Assembly: GCA_002310155.1 (NCBI GenBank)
Contig: DBYF01000016.1
Span: 1 to 17,991, forward strand
Length of the DNA: 17,991 bases
Reading direction: 5' to 3'
DNA from: Mageeibacillus sp. UBA1193
Lineage (GTDB): Bacteria; Bacillota; Clostridia; Saccharofermentanales; Saccharofermentanaceae
Within the stretch, counting starts at the first letter, position 1, and each line of letters opens with the position of its first letter. Of this stretch, positions 7,423-14,701 are shown piece after piece. Position numbers and translations under genes: made by a program. The notes under the pieces were generated by a model. The model made no database searches, was not told where the DNA came from, and was given only the letters and a program-made list of their open reading frames with translations.

Positions 7423-8097
7423 ATGAGCGAACAGATCAAACGTTGTACGAAGTGCTATGGCGATCTTGAATTCATAGAATCAGATAAAGTCTACAAGTGC
7501 CGTTTCTGCGGAACTATCTTCAATGATCCGGAAAAAGTACTCAAGGACGATCTTTTCCAGAAGGCAGAATCACTGATGCTTTCAGATCATTATTCTGAAG
7601 CAGACTGCATTCTGTGCCTCATTCTCAGCAAGGATCCTTCGAACCGGGAAGCACTTCTCGACCGTATCCTGTGCACTGCAAGGCTGCCCAGACTGGAAGC
7701 CATGTCCGAGGCCGACAGGCTTCTTCCTGTAAGAGAGATCAATGTCTCAAAACGGATCGATGAGACGCTCGAAGCCTGCAAATCAGAAGACAAGCATTTC
7801 TTCGAACTTATACAAATTTTCTTCGGACATGTCAGCGAATTGAAGAAACTTTATACCCGATCAAGAAGTCTTCAGCATCAGAAAGATAATATCAGCAGCA
7901 CACTCGATATGATGCACATCAATGATAGAGCAAGAGTTACCCTGTACGAACTCGATTACAAAGAAGAGAATAATACATGCAGACAATTCTATCGGAATAA
8001 GAAGCAATCAACAGTTCTCGATGCTAAAATAGCAAACCTTCTCGGCATCATCAGAAACAGCTACTTAGAGATATCGATGCTGCATGAAACAACATGA
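7423..8097 (+). CDS. Zinc-ribbon / helical-repeat soluble protein of unknown function (paralogue 2)
   Basis: The 224-residue protein shares the N-terminal plan of the preceding gene product: Cys8-x2-Cys11, Cys26-x2-Cys29, then a helical hairpin (44-84) ending R-I-L-C where the neighbour has R-V-L-C. Conserved phrases include the A-E-x-L/A-x3-L and L-S-x-x-P spacing of a TPR-like unit. It lacks the membrane segments; the C-terminal half is charged and predicted helical with no motif I recognise. The ATG at 7423 follows AAGGAG, which overlaps the TGA of paralogue 1, so translation may be coupled. An open frame reaching back to 7348 is overlap shadow and is not used. A terminator follows 10 nt downstream. 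One membrane-bound and one soluble member suggest the pair forms a complex; that is inference. Confidence 0.85.
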   Translation: MSEQIKRCTKCYGDLEFIESDKVYKCRFCGTIFNDPEKVLKDDLFQKAESLMLSDHYSEADCILCLILSKDPSNREALLDRILCTARLPRLEAMSEADRLLPVREINVSKRIDETLEACKSEDKHFFELIQIFFGHVSELKKLYTRSRSLQHQKDNISSTLDMMHINDRARVTLYELDYKEENNTCRQFYRNKKQSTVLDAKIANLLGIIRNSYLEISMLHETT

Positions 8098-8107
8098 ATT
8101 ACATAAG

Positions 8108-8141
8108 AAAGACCGCCGGATAAATTCCGACGGTCTTTTTT
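8108..8141 (+). terminator. Terminator after the zinc-ribbon pair, probably shared with mscL
   Basis: A 12-bp stem with one mismatch (8108-8119 with 8127-8138), a 7-nt loop, and six T on the plus strand. It lies between convergent genes; the minus-strand copy also ends in TTTCTTAT, so it may serve mscL in the other direction, though less well. Confidence 0.88.
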
Positions 8142-8171
8142 CATTCAACTATTTGGCAAGAAGATTGGTGA

Positions 8172-8594
8172 TCAAGCTTCCTTCTTGAGGAGATCGCGGA
8201 TCTCTGTGAGAAGAGCGATATCTGCAGGTGTCTCTTCTTCTTTCTTCTCTTCTTCTTCCTTCTTAGCGAGCTTATCCTTAGCCTTGTTCATGACACGGAT
8301 AACGATGAAGATAACGAAAGCGATGATGATGAACTGGATGATCGCGTTGATCAGGACACCGTAACCGATTGCTACTTCACCTTCCAGAACGCCTTCAGCA
8401 TTCAGAGTACCTTCCTTAAGAACGTACTTCATGTTCGCGAAGTCAACGCCGGATGTCAGCATACCGATGCAAGGCATGATGATGTTATCGACAAGTGCAG
8501 TTACGATCTTACCAAAAGCAGCACCGATAACTACCGCGGTTGCCAGGTCGATAACGTTTCCTCTCATAAGAAAAGCTTTAAAATCTTTCCACAT
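8172..8594 (-). CDS. mscL: MscL, large-conductance mechanosensitive channel
   Basis: Pentameric inner-membrane channel that opens under membrane tension and releases solutes on osmotic downshock. The 140 residues show the usual order: a short amphipathic start (MWKDFKAFLMRGN), TM1 with DLATAVVIGAAFGKIVTALV (16-35), NIIMPCIG, a short loop, and TM2 (about 78-100, GVLINAIIQFIIIAFVIFIV). The C-terminus has the charged linker K-K-E-E-E-E-K-K-E-E-E and a last helix, LLTEIRDLLKK, which matches the cytoplasmic bundle. The ATG follows GGAGGG with 7-nt spacing. It has its own promoter, placed exactly in the gap after the ArsR-type regulator gene. Identification is sure. Confidence 0.97.
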   Translation of the reverse strand: MWKDFKAFLMRGNVIDLATAVVIGAAFGKIVTALVDNIIMPCIGMLTSGVDFANMKYVLKEGTLNAEGVLEGEVAIGYGVLINAIIQFIIIAFVIFIVIRVMNKAKDKLAKKEEEEKKEEETPADIALLTEIRDLLKKEA

Positions 8595-8629
8595 AAAACA
8601 ACCCTCCGTAAGTTTTATTTTGTATCTTC

Positions 8630-8658
8630 ACTATATTCCAATTGGAACTATTTGTGAA
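8630..8658 (-). promoter_or_regulatory. Promoter of mscL
   Basis: Minus strand: -35 TTCACA (8653-8658), 17-nt spacer, -10 TATAGT (8630-8635); each box differs from consensus by one base. The -35 box abuts the stop codon of the arsR-type gene. The leader before mscL would be about 30 nt. The spacer holds a perfect 12-bp palindrome. Confidence 0.7.
8636..8647. promoter_or_regulatory. Perfect 12-bp palindrome inside the mscL promoter spacer (candidate operator)
   Basis: TTCCAATTGGAA lies directly next to the -10 box, between the two promoter elements. A protein bound here would block RNA polymerase. The ArsR-type regulator encoded just upstream is the nearest candidate, but nothing in the sequence proves the pairing. 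Confidence 0.4.
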
Positions 8659-8997
8659 CTACTTATTCTTCTCCTTTTTACTCTTCTTCTTTTTCTTATC
8701 TTTCTTCTTCTCTTTTTCCTTATCGTCCTTCACGGAGACGAGGCTTCGGAGACTCGCGATCATAGTGAAAATGCTCTCTTCATTAATGTTGTAAAAGCAC
8801 TCGCGCCCTACTTTATTCGCGTGAACGATCTTCTCAGATACCAGAAGCTGCATGTGATGCGAGAGCGTCGGCTGTGAGATCTTCAGATGCTCAAGGATAT
8901 CCTTTGCACGAAGTTTCTTACCTTCAGAAAGGATCGAAAGGATCTGCATCCTGGTAGGATCACTTAACACTTCAAAGCATGAGTTGACGTTTTCCAA
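8659..8997 (-). CDS. ArsR-type winged-helix regulator with Lys-rich tail
   Basis: The 112-residue protein has the ArsR/SmtB core: FEVLSDPTRMQILSIL (8-23), a helix-turn-helix with KISQPTLSHHMQLLVSEKIV (39-58), and a beta wing KVGRECFYNIN (62-72). It would bind DNA as a dimer. Only two cysteines are present (7 and 67), with no CxC metal site, so metal sensing is not supported. Residues 90-112 are a tail with 15 lysines in 23. The start is TTG at 8997: no in-frame ATG exists between the upstream stop and the fold, and AGGGGG lies 8 nt before the TTG. It lies 15 nt after yhbD and is likely co-transcribed with it. The non-ATG start suggests low expression. Confidence 0.85.
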   Translation of the reverse strand: MENVNSCFEVLSDPTRMQILSILSEGKKLRAKDILEHLKISQPTLSHHMQLLVSEKIVHANKVGRECFYNINEESIFTMIASLRSLVSVKDDKEKEKKKDKKKKKSKKEKNK

Positions 8998-9012
8998 AGC
9001 GCTTACCCCCTG

Positions 9013-9645
9013 TTATGCGATCAGCTGTCCCTTAAGTGCCTCTTCAAAATCGGAAAGGTTGGCGCATGCCACAACTTCCGTATTATCTTCAAGAAGAATA
9101 TCCTCATCCTCCTTAACGAGCAGTGTCATCGGGACACCGAGTTTTCTAAGAAGCAGTAACTGATACTCTTTGCTCGGCTGGTTTGCGAGATACTTGCTGA
9201 GCATGCGAAGGATCTGCTTCGCGTCCTCCAGATAGATACCGGAAAGGCGCATCAGATGATCGATGACATATACACCGAAGACATCGTCGAACTTCATATT
9301 CTTCTTGTCCGGGAATACAGAAGTGAAGACTGTCATCGAGATCTTCGATACAAGATTCAGTTTTACGAAATCATCCACGGGGATCAGGAAGCTCTTCACA
9401 TTCGGTGAGAAGATCTCCTGGAGCTGTTCTGCTGTGAGTTCGCCCTTCAGATCCTGGATACGCTCGATACGTGCAAGTACCCGGTCTCTCGGAAGAAATG
9501 TCTCCTGTCCGGTCTTGGTCGCCTTATGAATAAACCAGCTTTCCGGGATCAGATTCATTCTCTTCCAGCGGTACAGAGTTCCATAGGAAATACGTGCCAC
9601 ACGCAGAAGCTGCTTCTTCGAAATCAATTCTTCATTCTCAAACAT
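9013..9645 (-). CDS. yhbD: YhbD family protein (DUF4004), MerR-like N-terminus
   Basis: The 210-residue protein matches the YhbD/DUF4004 family known from Bacillus. Its N-terminus ELISKKQLLRVARISYGTLY and RWKRMNLIPESWFIHKAT (about 6-43) form a MerR-like helix-turn-helix, followed by TGQETFLPRDRVLARIERIQ (45-64). The remainder is mostly helical and carries no effector domain I know. Family members are of unknown function; in Bacillus subtilis yhbD sits near yhbE and yhbF (bactofilins), but no bactofilin is seen here. The ATG at 9645 follows GAGGTG with 7-nt spacing. It is followed after 15 nt by the arsR-type gene, giving two DNA-binding proteins in one unit upstream of mscL. A transcriptional role is inferred from the fold. 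Confidence 0.85.
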   Translation of the reverse strand: MFENEELISKKQLLRVARISYGTLYRWKRMNLIPESWFIHKATKTGQETFLPRDRVLARIERIQDLKGELTAEQLQEIFSPNVKSFLIPVDDFVKLNLVSKISMTVFTSVFPDKKNMKFDDVFGVYVIDHLMRLSGIYLEDAKQILRMLSKYLANQPSKEYQLLLLRKLGVPMTLLVKEDEDILLEDNTEVVACANLSDFEEALKGQLIA

Positions 9646-9666
9646 GGCGTTTCACCTCACATAAGA

Positions 9667-9702
9667 ATAGCTGTGGACGTCCTACGATACATCCACAGCT
9701 AT
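9667..9702. repeat. Hairpin-forming inverted repeat upstream of yhbD
   Basis: ATAGCTGTGGA (9667-9677) and TCCACAGCTAT (9692-9702) are perfect 11-bp inverted arms with a 14-nt loop. On the minus strand the hairpin ends about 20 nt before the yhbD ATG and just upstream of its GAGGTG site. The minus-strand sequence after it is TTCTTATG, a poor T-run, so a leader hairpin or an operator is as likely as a weak terminator for the gene upstream. Confidence 0.55.
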
Positions 9703-9731
9703 CATTTTAGTGAAACAATGTTACAACTTCT

Positions 9732-9795
9732 AAACAGGCATATAGCAATTCCACTTCCTTTTTATCTCAAGGAATGGCATCCTATGCCACTGTTT
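9732..9795 (-). other. Possible structured RNA element between the zinc-ribbon gene and yhbD
   Basis: On the minus strand the segment just past the stop at 9797 can fold so that AAACA plus GGCATA (9783-9795) pairs with TATGCC plus TGTTT (9732-9742), with a 2-nt bulge. Inside, ATTCC and GGAAT can pair. The base block 9784-9788 can instead pair locally with 9776-9780 (TGGCAT/ATGCCA around a 3-nt loop), so two folds exclude each other. Arms are short and chance pairing is possible. Confidence 0.3.
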
Positions 9796-9796
9796 A

Positions 9797-10561
9797 TCAG
9801 AGGAAAGGAATGATCTTGCCGAGCTCGTCGATCACATCATAAGCCGTTCCGTTGATGACCGCATCAAAGAGGTCCGGAGCAAAGAAATGGCAGACAATGA
9901 TCAGGGAAAGAACGATACAGATAAGGATGATCTGCCAGATGAGAGCAGCCTTAGCGAAGTTCTTACGGCTCTTATTCTTCTTGCCGGATGCAGCGAAGAT
10001 GATCGCAAAGATCAGACCGAGTACCGGGATCGCGAAGAGCAGCATCAGCCAGAAAGCGGTACCTGTCTTGAGGATCTTCTGTTCAGATGCAGAATCTGTT
10101 GTTTCAGAAGGAACAGATACATTAGGTGTTACGACCGGAGCCGGAACAGTTTCCGGAGTCAGAGAGATCGGCGCCGGAATCGGAGCTGCTGCCGGTGCCG
10201 GAGAAAGCTGCGGTGCAGGTGCAAGTACAGGAGCCGGTGCAGGCTGCTGGAATTCAGGGACAGCATTCTCGATCGGAGCGACCTCAGGCATATCCATCGG
10301 GAAATCAGAAGAGACATCGATTACAGGTTCAGACTGTTTCGGTACTGCAATCGGCGCACCCGGATCAAAAGATGCACTCGGCATATCGGAAGCAAGATCA
10401 TCACTTACAGCAGGAATTACTTCACTCTCAACCGGGAGCTCTTCCTTCACTTCAGAAACAACTTCTTCTGCTTTGTTAGCAAGATCCAGCAAAGGAGTAC
10501 CGCAGGAAGAACAGAACTTGGTTCCATCCGGTAACTCTGCCTGACAATTAGGACAAATCAT
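9797..10561 (-). CDS. Zinc-ribbon, Pro/Ala-rich linker, two-TM membrane protein of unknown function
   Basis: The 254-residue protein starts with a compact zinc ribbon (Cys3, Cys6, Cys17, Cys20; MICPNCQAELPDGTKFCSSC). An acidic stretch (31-100) follows, then a linker of alternating Pro and Ala (about 105-146), and two hydrophobic segments (about 169-193 and 206-228) separated by a Lys/Arg-rich loop KKNKSRKNFAK. The positive loop suggests both ends are outside-facing or that the loop is cytoplasmic; topology is not certain. The start at 10561 follows AGGAGG with 9-nt spacing; an earlier in-frame ATG at 10627 lies almost at the transcription start and lacks a site. Similar zinc-ribbon membrane proteins are common in Clostridia with no known role. 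It has its own promoter. Confidence 0.88.
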   Translation of the reverse strand: MICPNCQAELPDGTKFCSSCGTPLLDLANKAEEVVSEVKEELPVESEVIPAVSDDLASDMPSASFDPGAPIAVPKQSEPVIDVSSDFPMDMPEVAPIENAVPEFQQPAPAPVLAPAPQLSPAPAAAPIPAPISLTPETVPAPVVTPNVSVPSETTDSASEQKILKTGTAFWLMLLFAIPVLGLIFAIIFAASGKKNKSRKNFAKAALIWQIILICIVLSLIIVCHFFAPDLFDAVINGTAYDVIDELGKIIPFL

Positions 10562-10597
10562 ATTCGAAACCCTCCTGATCAATAAATGCAATTCATT

Positions 10598-10624
10598 TGC
10601 CGGCAACATATAATCCGTCCGGCA
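10598..10624 (-). repeat. G+C-rich inverted arms in the leader of the zinc-ribbon membrane protein gene
   Basis: TGCCGG (10598-10603) and CCGGCA (10619-10624) can form a 6-bp stem with a 15-nt loop in the leader RNA. The left copy is also part of a 10-bp palindrome, TTGCCGGCAA (10597-10606). Stem length is modest and function unproven. Confidence 0.3.
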
Positions 10625-10639
10625 CAATACATCTAAATA

Positions 10640-10669
10640 ATTATATCATGATTTCTTTCTATTTGTTCA
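10640..10669 (-). promoter_or_regulatory. Promoter of the zinc-ribbon membrane protein gene
   Basis: Minus strand: -10 TATAAT (10640-10645) preceded by TGA, giving an extended -10, with a weak -35 TGAACA (10664-10669) at 18-nt spacing. The predicted leader is about 70 nt. It lies within the 120-bp gap after the 1053-residue protein gene. Confidence 0.6.
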
Positions 10670-10685
10670 GAAAAACTTAGTCAAA

Positions 10686-13600
10686 TCAGACAGGGATCTT
10701 CGCGACGATGATCTGCCCCGGCTGAAGTGTATATCTTCTTTCATTTCCATTCAGGAAATTCTTTGTGGATGCCAGCGCGATCTGCTCACCTTCAACGGAA
10801 TATCGGGTCACGGAGACATTCTTGATCGAAGTATGCGATTCGATCAGGAACTGCTGCTGTTCTTTCGTAGGATTGGTCACGATGAGATAGACATATCCGT
10901 CCGCAGAATATGCATAGGAGCGCAGCCCGATCGTATAGTTGTCGTCCTTCTTATGTTTCAGAGGCGCTGTCCATACAGTTTCCACGCGCTGTCCCTGTGC
11001 CGCGGTATTCATGATGCCGCAGATGCGCATCAGCGTTTCCATATTCGCTGACTTGACTCTTCTGTTCTCAAGCGTATCTCCATCATCTGAGAAAAGATAC
11101 TCATCTCCGGCATCACCGCAGGTCCTGCTGACCGGAAGGTTGAGCACGACCATCGAAGTGTGATCACCGAGATCCTTGAGAAGGAATTCAACGATATCCG
11201 CCGAGCTTAAGGATGTCTCATCATGAACGATCTGATTCTCAGAAACACGAGAGCGTACTACCGAGAATGAGAGGTTACCGATCCACTCACCTGTCGTATC
11301 CTGAATGTACGAAGCATTTCTCGGAATCGAGTCGATATAATCGGAGTAGGCTCTGTCGATCAGTGTACTGATGTCAGACACGGACGCGTCCGCCGAACGG
11401 TCGGCGCCGGAATTACTTATATCCAGTGTGGAAACGTGATAGTCCGCCGCGGAAGTCATCGTACCGCTTTCATACGTCATACCGTCTACAAAGAACAGTT
11501 TATCTCTCAGATCCGGATAATACTTGGAGGTCACGATCAAAGAGATCATATAGTCGACATACGCTCTTCTCTGAAGGTCTGTTTCAAAGAGTCCGTCATG
11601 ATCCGAAAACTCTACAACGATCTTCTCGAACTGCTTATTCCATGGTACTGCGGTTCCGTTATCTACACGGAGCTTTCCGTAAGTATCCGTAATACCGCCT
11701 GCAATATAACCCAGTAGCGTCTCCATCTCCTCGGAACAGAAAGCTGAGTCGATAACGAGCCATGGCTTGGCATTCACCTGCTTCACCAGACGGAGCGTCG
11801 ACTCCAGGGAAATCACTCCGGTATCCGTGACGTTTCCGGATTTATCAGTAGTAATATGTTCGTTACCGATCATCGGAAGGTTCTCGCTGATCGTTCTTCC
11901 AAGTCTTCCAAGCGCAAGGTTCTCGAGGCGCAGGAACTCCGGTTCACTGTCAGCTACAGCGTCAACTACCTGAGATCTGATGCTCTGTTCAGAATACGCT
12001 TCTCTCTGCAGACGGACAGCATCCGCGTACATATCTCCGCTTCCATAGAAGCCGATATTCAGGCGGATCTCCATATCATCCTGCTTCATCTTCTCTGCCG
12101 GCCATGCGAAAGTAAAATTGTACTCTTTCCAGTTTCCGCTGACACTTGTGAACGTCGTTCCGATCGGTTCAGACAGACCGGAGATCCATACCAGGACCTC
12201 TTCTTTCTCCAGGTTTGTCTGTTTCAGCCAGAGACGTGCGTGATAGAACACCTTCTCCTTCATCGGATTGATCTCATCACGGGAAATGACCTGAGAAATA
12301 AAGTGTGCTTCCGACGGATCCGCAAGAGTCGAAGAAATCATGACCGACTTGTCACCGGCAAGCTTCGGGGCATCCGAGACGATCCGCACAGTCGTGTCGG
12401 AACCGAAAACTTCCCACGCGCCGGATCCTGTGGAGGATACCGACGGGACCTGCGATGACAGGATGCACATATCACCATTCTGGATCTCGACATCGCCGAT
12501 CGAATGATCGATCGTTACCCGGGTATACATCGAAGCGGAATAGAGATTGCCATCTCTTGAGATCAGGATACTGTCTCCGGAAGAACGGCAGATCGCGTCG
12601 ATCATGTTATCCTTCTCACCGAAGATCTGATGCCATTTATCCTGGCTTCTGGAAAAAGCGTAAATGAATCCGTTATCAGTCAGCACCCAGATGTCACCAC
12701 CGGCGAAAACCGAGAGCTGTGTCGGCTGAAGTCCATTCGGAAGGACTGCTTCAGAGCGTTTGAAAGCATACTTGCCGTTTTTTTCATTATATGTTCCGAT
12801 CGCCACTTTACCTGTACGGTCGATCAATACAAATTCTTCCTCCGAATAATCTGACAGCACCCATGCATCCTCAGCCGAAACCGGGATTTCCTCCGAAGTG
12901 AGCTGACGGAAAAGTGTTCCGTTAACCGTAGTACACACATACCCGTCCGAACCGCCGATCAGTACTCTTTTCCCGTCGGAACAGGAAGTCAGAAGGTCAC
13001 TTTCCGAACTGACGGATGGTGTAACGACACTATTAGTGTCACATACGATGATCCTGCCGCCGTTGCCGCATGCGATCCCCATCTTTCCGAGGATCGTCAG
13101 CGCATTTATCTCTCCGGCTTCTTCATTACCATCGCTGATCTTTTCCCATGTTTTTCCATTGGAGGAGAAATAGAAGGCTCCGGTATTCGTGACCGCGAAA
13201 TAATGAGATCCGGATACAGATACATCCGCAAAAGTACCGTCGCCATCCTCCGGAACAGTTCTTTCCGCGTCGGACGTAACATCCGAGATGATCTCTCCGG
13301 TCTGAAGGAGCACCATAGTTTCCGATCCGGAAGAGCGGATCTTCGAGGCATAGAGATCACCCTGCTCCGCACTGTCGACCGGACGCCAGATACCCAGCTG
13401 CTCTGTCTGATAATCCAGAATGCCGGCATTCACGACCTGCTTGAGCTGTCCCTCTTCGTCATACGAAAGGATACGAAGCTTTCCGCCCGCAAAACTGCCC
13501 GGCAGTAATTCATCATCAGCTTTATTATGGAGATATACAGAATCTCCCTTTGCCTCAGCGACACTGTATACATCCTCTGCCGTATTATTCTCAAACGAAG

Positions 13601-13847
13601 GATCCCATACCAGGTTCGTAGACGGAAGATATGACAGGTTCACACCCATACCGGACGATACAACTCCGGATATCTCATCTTTCGCCGCGACTTTCGGATA
13701 ATCGGAAGACATTCTCAGGATACCGAGACTGACAAACAGTGCAACTGCCGCCAGGAAGAAAATGACGAACACAGTGATCGCCGTCAGAAACGGACGTTTG
13801 TGCATGCGGTTATCGCGTCTGAAAATCTTTCGGAGAAACTTCATCAT
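10686..13847 (-). CDS. Large membrane-anchored surface protein: propeller, jelly-roll and degenerate glycosidase-like domains
   Basis: I do not recognise a named family. The 1053-residue protein has a basic N-terminus and one membrane segment (about 20-44), so most of it lies outside the cell. Residues 78-89 (NLVWDPSFENNT) look like the opening strand of a CBM4/9-type jelly roll. About 120-470 carry repeated beta-strands with an Asp-box-like SSNGKTWE (228-235), suggesting a propeller. At 477 (AWEVFGSD) the jelly roll seems to resume and ends near 615. From about 635 a GH-A-like barrel is suggested by NAKPWLVIDS and KLRVDNGTAVPWNKQFEKIV (725-744), but the expected G-N-E acid/base site is absent. 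A beta-sandwich ends the chain. The start at 13847 (GGAGG, 7 nt) overlaps the CPBP stop. Domain calls are from pattern and memory only. Confidence 0.8.
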   Translation of the reverse strand: MMKFLRKIFRRDNRMHKRPFLTAITVFVIFFLAAVALFVSLGILRMSSDYPKVAAKDEISGVVSSGMGVNLSYLPSTNLVWDPSFENNTAEDVYSVAEAKGDSVYLHNKADDELLPGSFAGGKLRILSYDEEGQLKQVVNAGILDYQTEQLGIWRPVDSAEQGDLYASKIRSSGSETMVLLQTGEIISDVTSDAERTVPEDGDGTFADVSVSGSHYFAVTNTGAFYFSSNGKTWEKISDGNEEAGEINALTILGKMGIACGNGGRIIVCDTNSVVTPSVSSESDLLTSCSDGKRVLIGGSDGYVCTTVNGTLFRQLTSEEIPVSAEDAWVLSDYSEEEFVLIDRTGKVAIGTYNEKNGKYAFKRSEAVLPNGLQPTQLSVFAGGDIWVLTDNGFIYAFSRSQDKWHQIFGEKDNMIDAICRSSGDSILISRDGNLYSASMYTRVTIDHSIGDVEIQNGDMCILSSQVPSVSSTGSGAWEVFGSDTTVRIVSDAPKLAGDKSVMISSTLADPSEAHFISQVISRDEINPMKEKVFYHARLWLKQTNLEKEEVLVWISGLSEPIGTTFTSVSGNWKEYNFTFAWPAEKMKQDDMEIRLNIGFYGSGDMYADAVRLQREAYSEQSIRSQVVDAVADSEPEFLRLENLALGRLGRTISENLPMIGNEHITTDKSGNVTDTGVISLESTLRLVKQVNAKPWLVIDSAFCSEEMETLLGYIAGGITDTYGKLRVDNGTAVPWNKQFEKIVVEFSDHDGLFETDLQRRAYVDYMISLIVTSKYYPDLRDKLFFVDGMTYESGTMTSAADYHVSTLDISNSGADRSADASVSDISTLIDRAYSDYIDSIPRNASYIQDTTGEWIGNLSFSVVRSRVSENQIVHDETSLSSADIVEFLLKDLGDHTSMVVLNLPVSRTCGDAGDEYLFSDDGDTLENRRVKSANMETLMRICGIMNTAAQGQRVETVWTAPLKHKKDDNYTIGLRSYAYSADGYVYLIVTNPTKEQQQFLIESHTSIKNVSVTRYSVEGEQIALASTKNFLNGNERRYTLQPGQIIVAKIPV

Positions 13848-14701
13848 ACCTGATCCTCCGGAAGCGCCATCGCCAGTTTATCGGTCTTCTCTTCCATTTC
13901 AGAAAAGCGCTTCTTCCTGGTCTTTACCAGGTAGACGGTCATTCCGATAAACGGAAGAAGAGCCGCGCACTCAATATAGGAGAGCACCTTGTCTGTCTGG
14001 TCAGAGATAGAGAATATAAGATAGATCCCGCTTCCCATGATATTGAAGATAGCATGTGCGAGGATTGACATATCGAGGTTTTTCGTCAGATAGTAGACCA
14101 TTCCGAGCATCGCGCCGGCAAGGATCGCATATCCGATCTGGATGATCTGGCCGTGCATCGCGCCGAAATAGATGGAACTGCATACGATCGCGGCGACCAC
14201 ATGTTTCAGTTCCAGCATACCTTCCATGACCATTCCACGGAAGATCGTCTCTTCGATAATGGGGATCATAAAGCACGTAGCGAAAACATTCAGATACAGA
14301 TCCACTTTTGTGGAGCTGGTGGTCTGCATCAGCTCCTCGTATTCATCCAGTGCTTTTTTCACGAAAGAAGAATCTGATTTTTCCACCAGTTTGAAGTAGA
14401 TCACAGCTACACCCAGCATCGCCAGTGCTGCGATAACAGAATAGATCCAGTCGACGGGCTTTCCCTTCGACATCGGAGGGATCTCCTTCCCCATCGCTTT
14501 TTTCATCATGATCCATGTGATCAGGACACCAAGACCGAGGATCCCTTCCAGAAAGTAGATCTTGCCCTCATGTTCCATATAGTCCTCGCCCACGAAAACA
14601 GCGACAGAAGTTGCCGCCAGGAAAATGATGGCAAAATAGATAACGATACAAAGTATCGGGAACAGGAAATAGTTCGAAACGATCCGTCTCCGGTTACTCA
14701 T
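13844..14701 (-). CDS. CPBP family (CAAX-like) intramembrane metalloprotease
   Basis: The 285-residue protein has several hydrophobic segments and the CPBP (Abi/CaaX protease and bacteriocin-processing) motifs in order: motif 1 EETIFRG with Glu150, Glu151 and Arg155; motif 2 FGAMHG with Phe179 and His183; motif 3 HAIFN with His216 and Asn220. These residues coordinate the metal and activate water, so the enzyme should be active in the membrane. Substrate is unknown. The ATG overlaps the stop of the second DUF1292 gene by four bases (ATGA), and its own stop overlaps the start of the 1053-residue surface protein in the same way. Tight coupling suggests a protease/partner pair, but cleavage of that protein is only inferred. 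Confidence 0.92.
   Translation of the reverse strand: MSNRRRIVSNYFLFPILCIVIYFAIIFLAATSVAVFVGEDYMEHEGKIYFLEGILGLGVLITWIMMKKAMGKEIPPMSKGKPVDWIYSVIAALAMLGVAVIYFKLVEKSDSSFVKKALDEYEELMQTTSSTKVDLYLNVFATCFMIPIIEETIFRGMVMEGMLELKHVVAAIVCSSIYFGAMHGQIIQIGYAILAGAMLGMVYYLTKNLDMSILAHAIFNIMGSGIYLIFSISDQTDKVLSYIECAALLPFIGMTVYLVKTRKKRFSEMEEKTDKLAMALPEDQV

Noticed and set aside
9667..9702. TCCACA boxes considered as DnaA boxes or an origin
   Set aside because: Only two imperfect copies, explained by the two arms of one hairpin; no A/T-rich unwinding region or dnaA/dnaN neighbours.
9871..10544. Plus-strand frames with Gly/Ala/Arg/Cys-rich repeats over the zinc-ribbon membrane protein gene
   Set aside because: They mirror the Pro/Ala codons of the real linker on the other strand; several frames are open there for the same reason.
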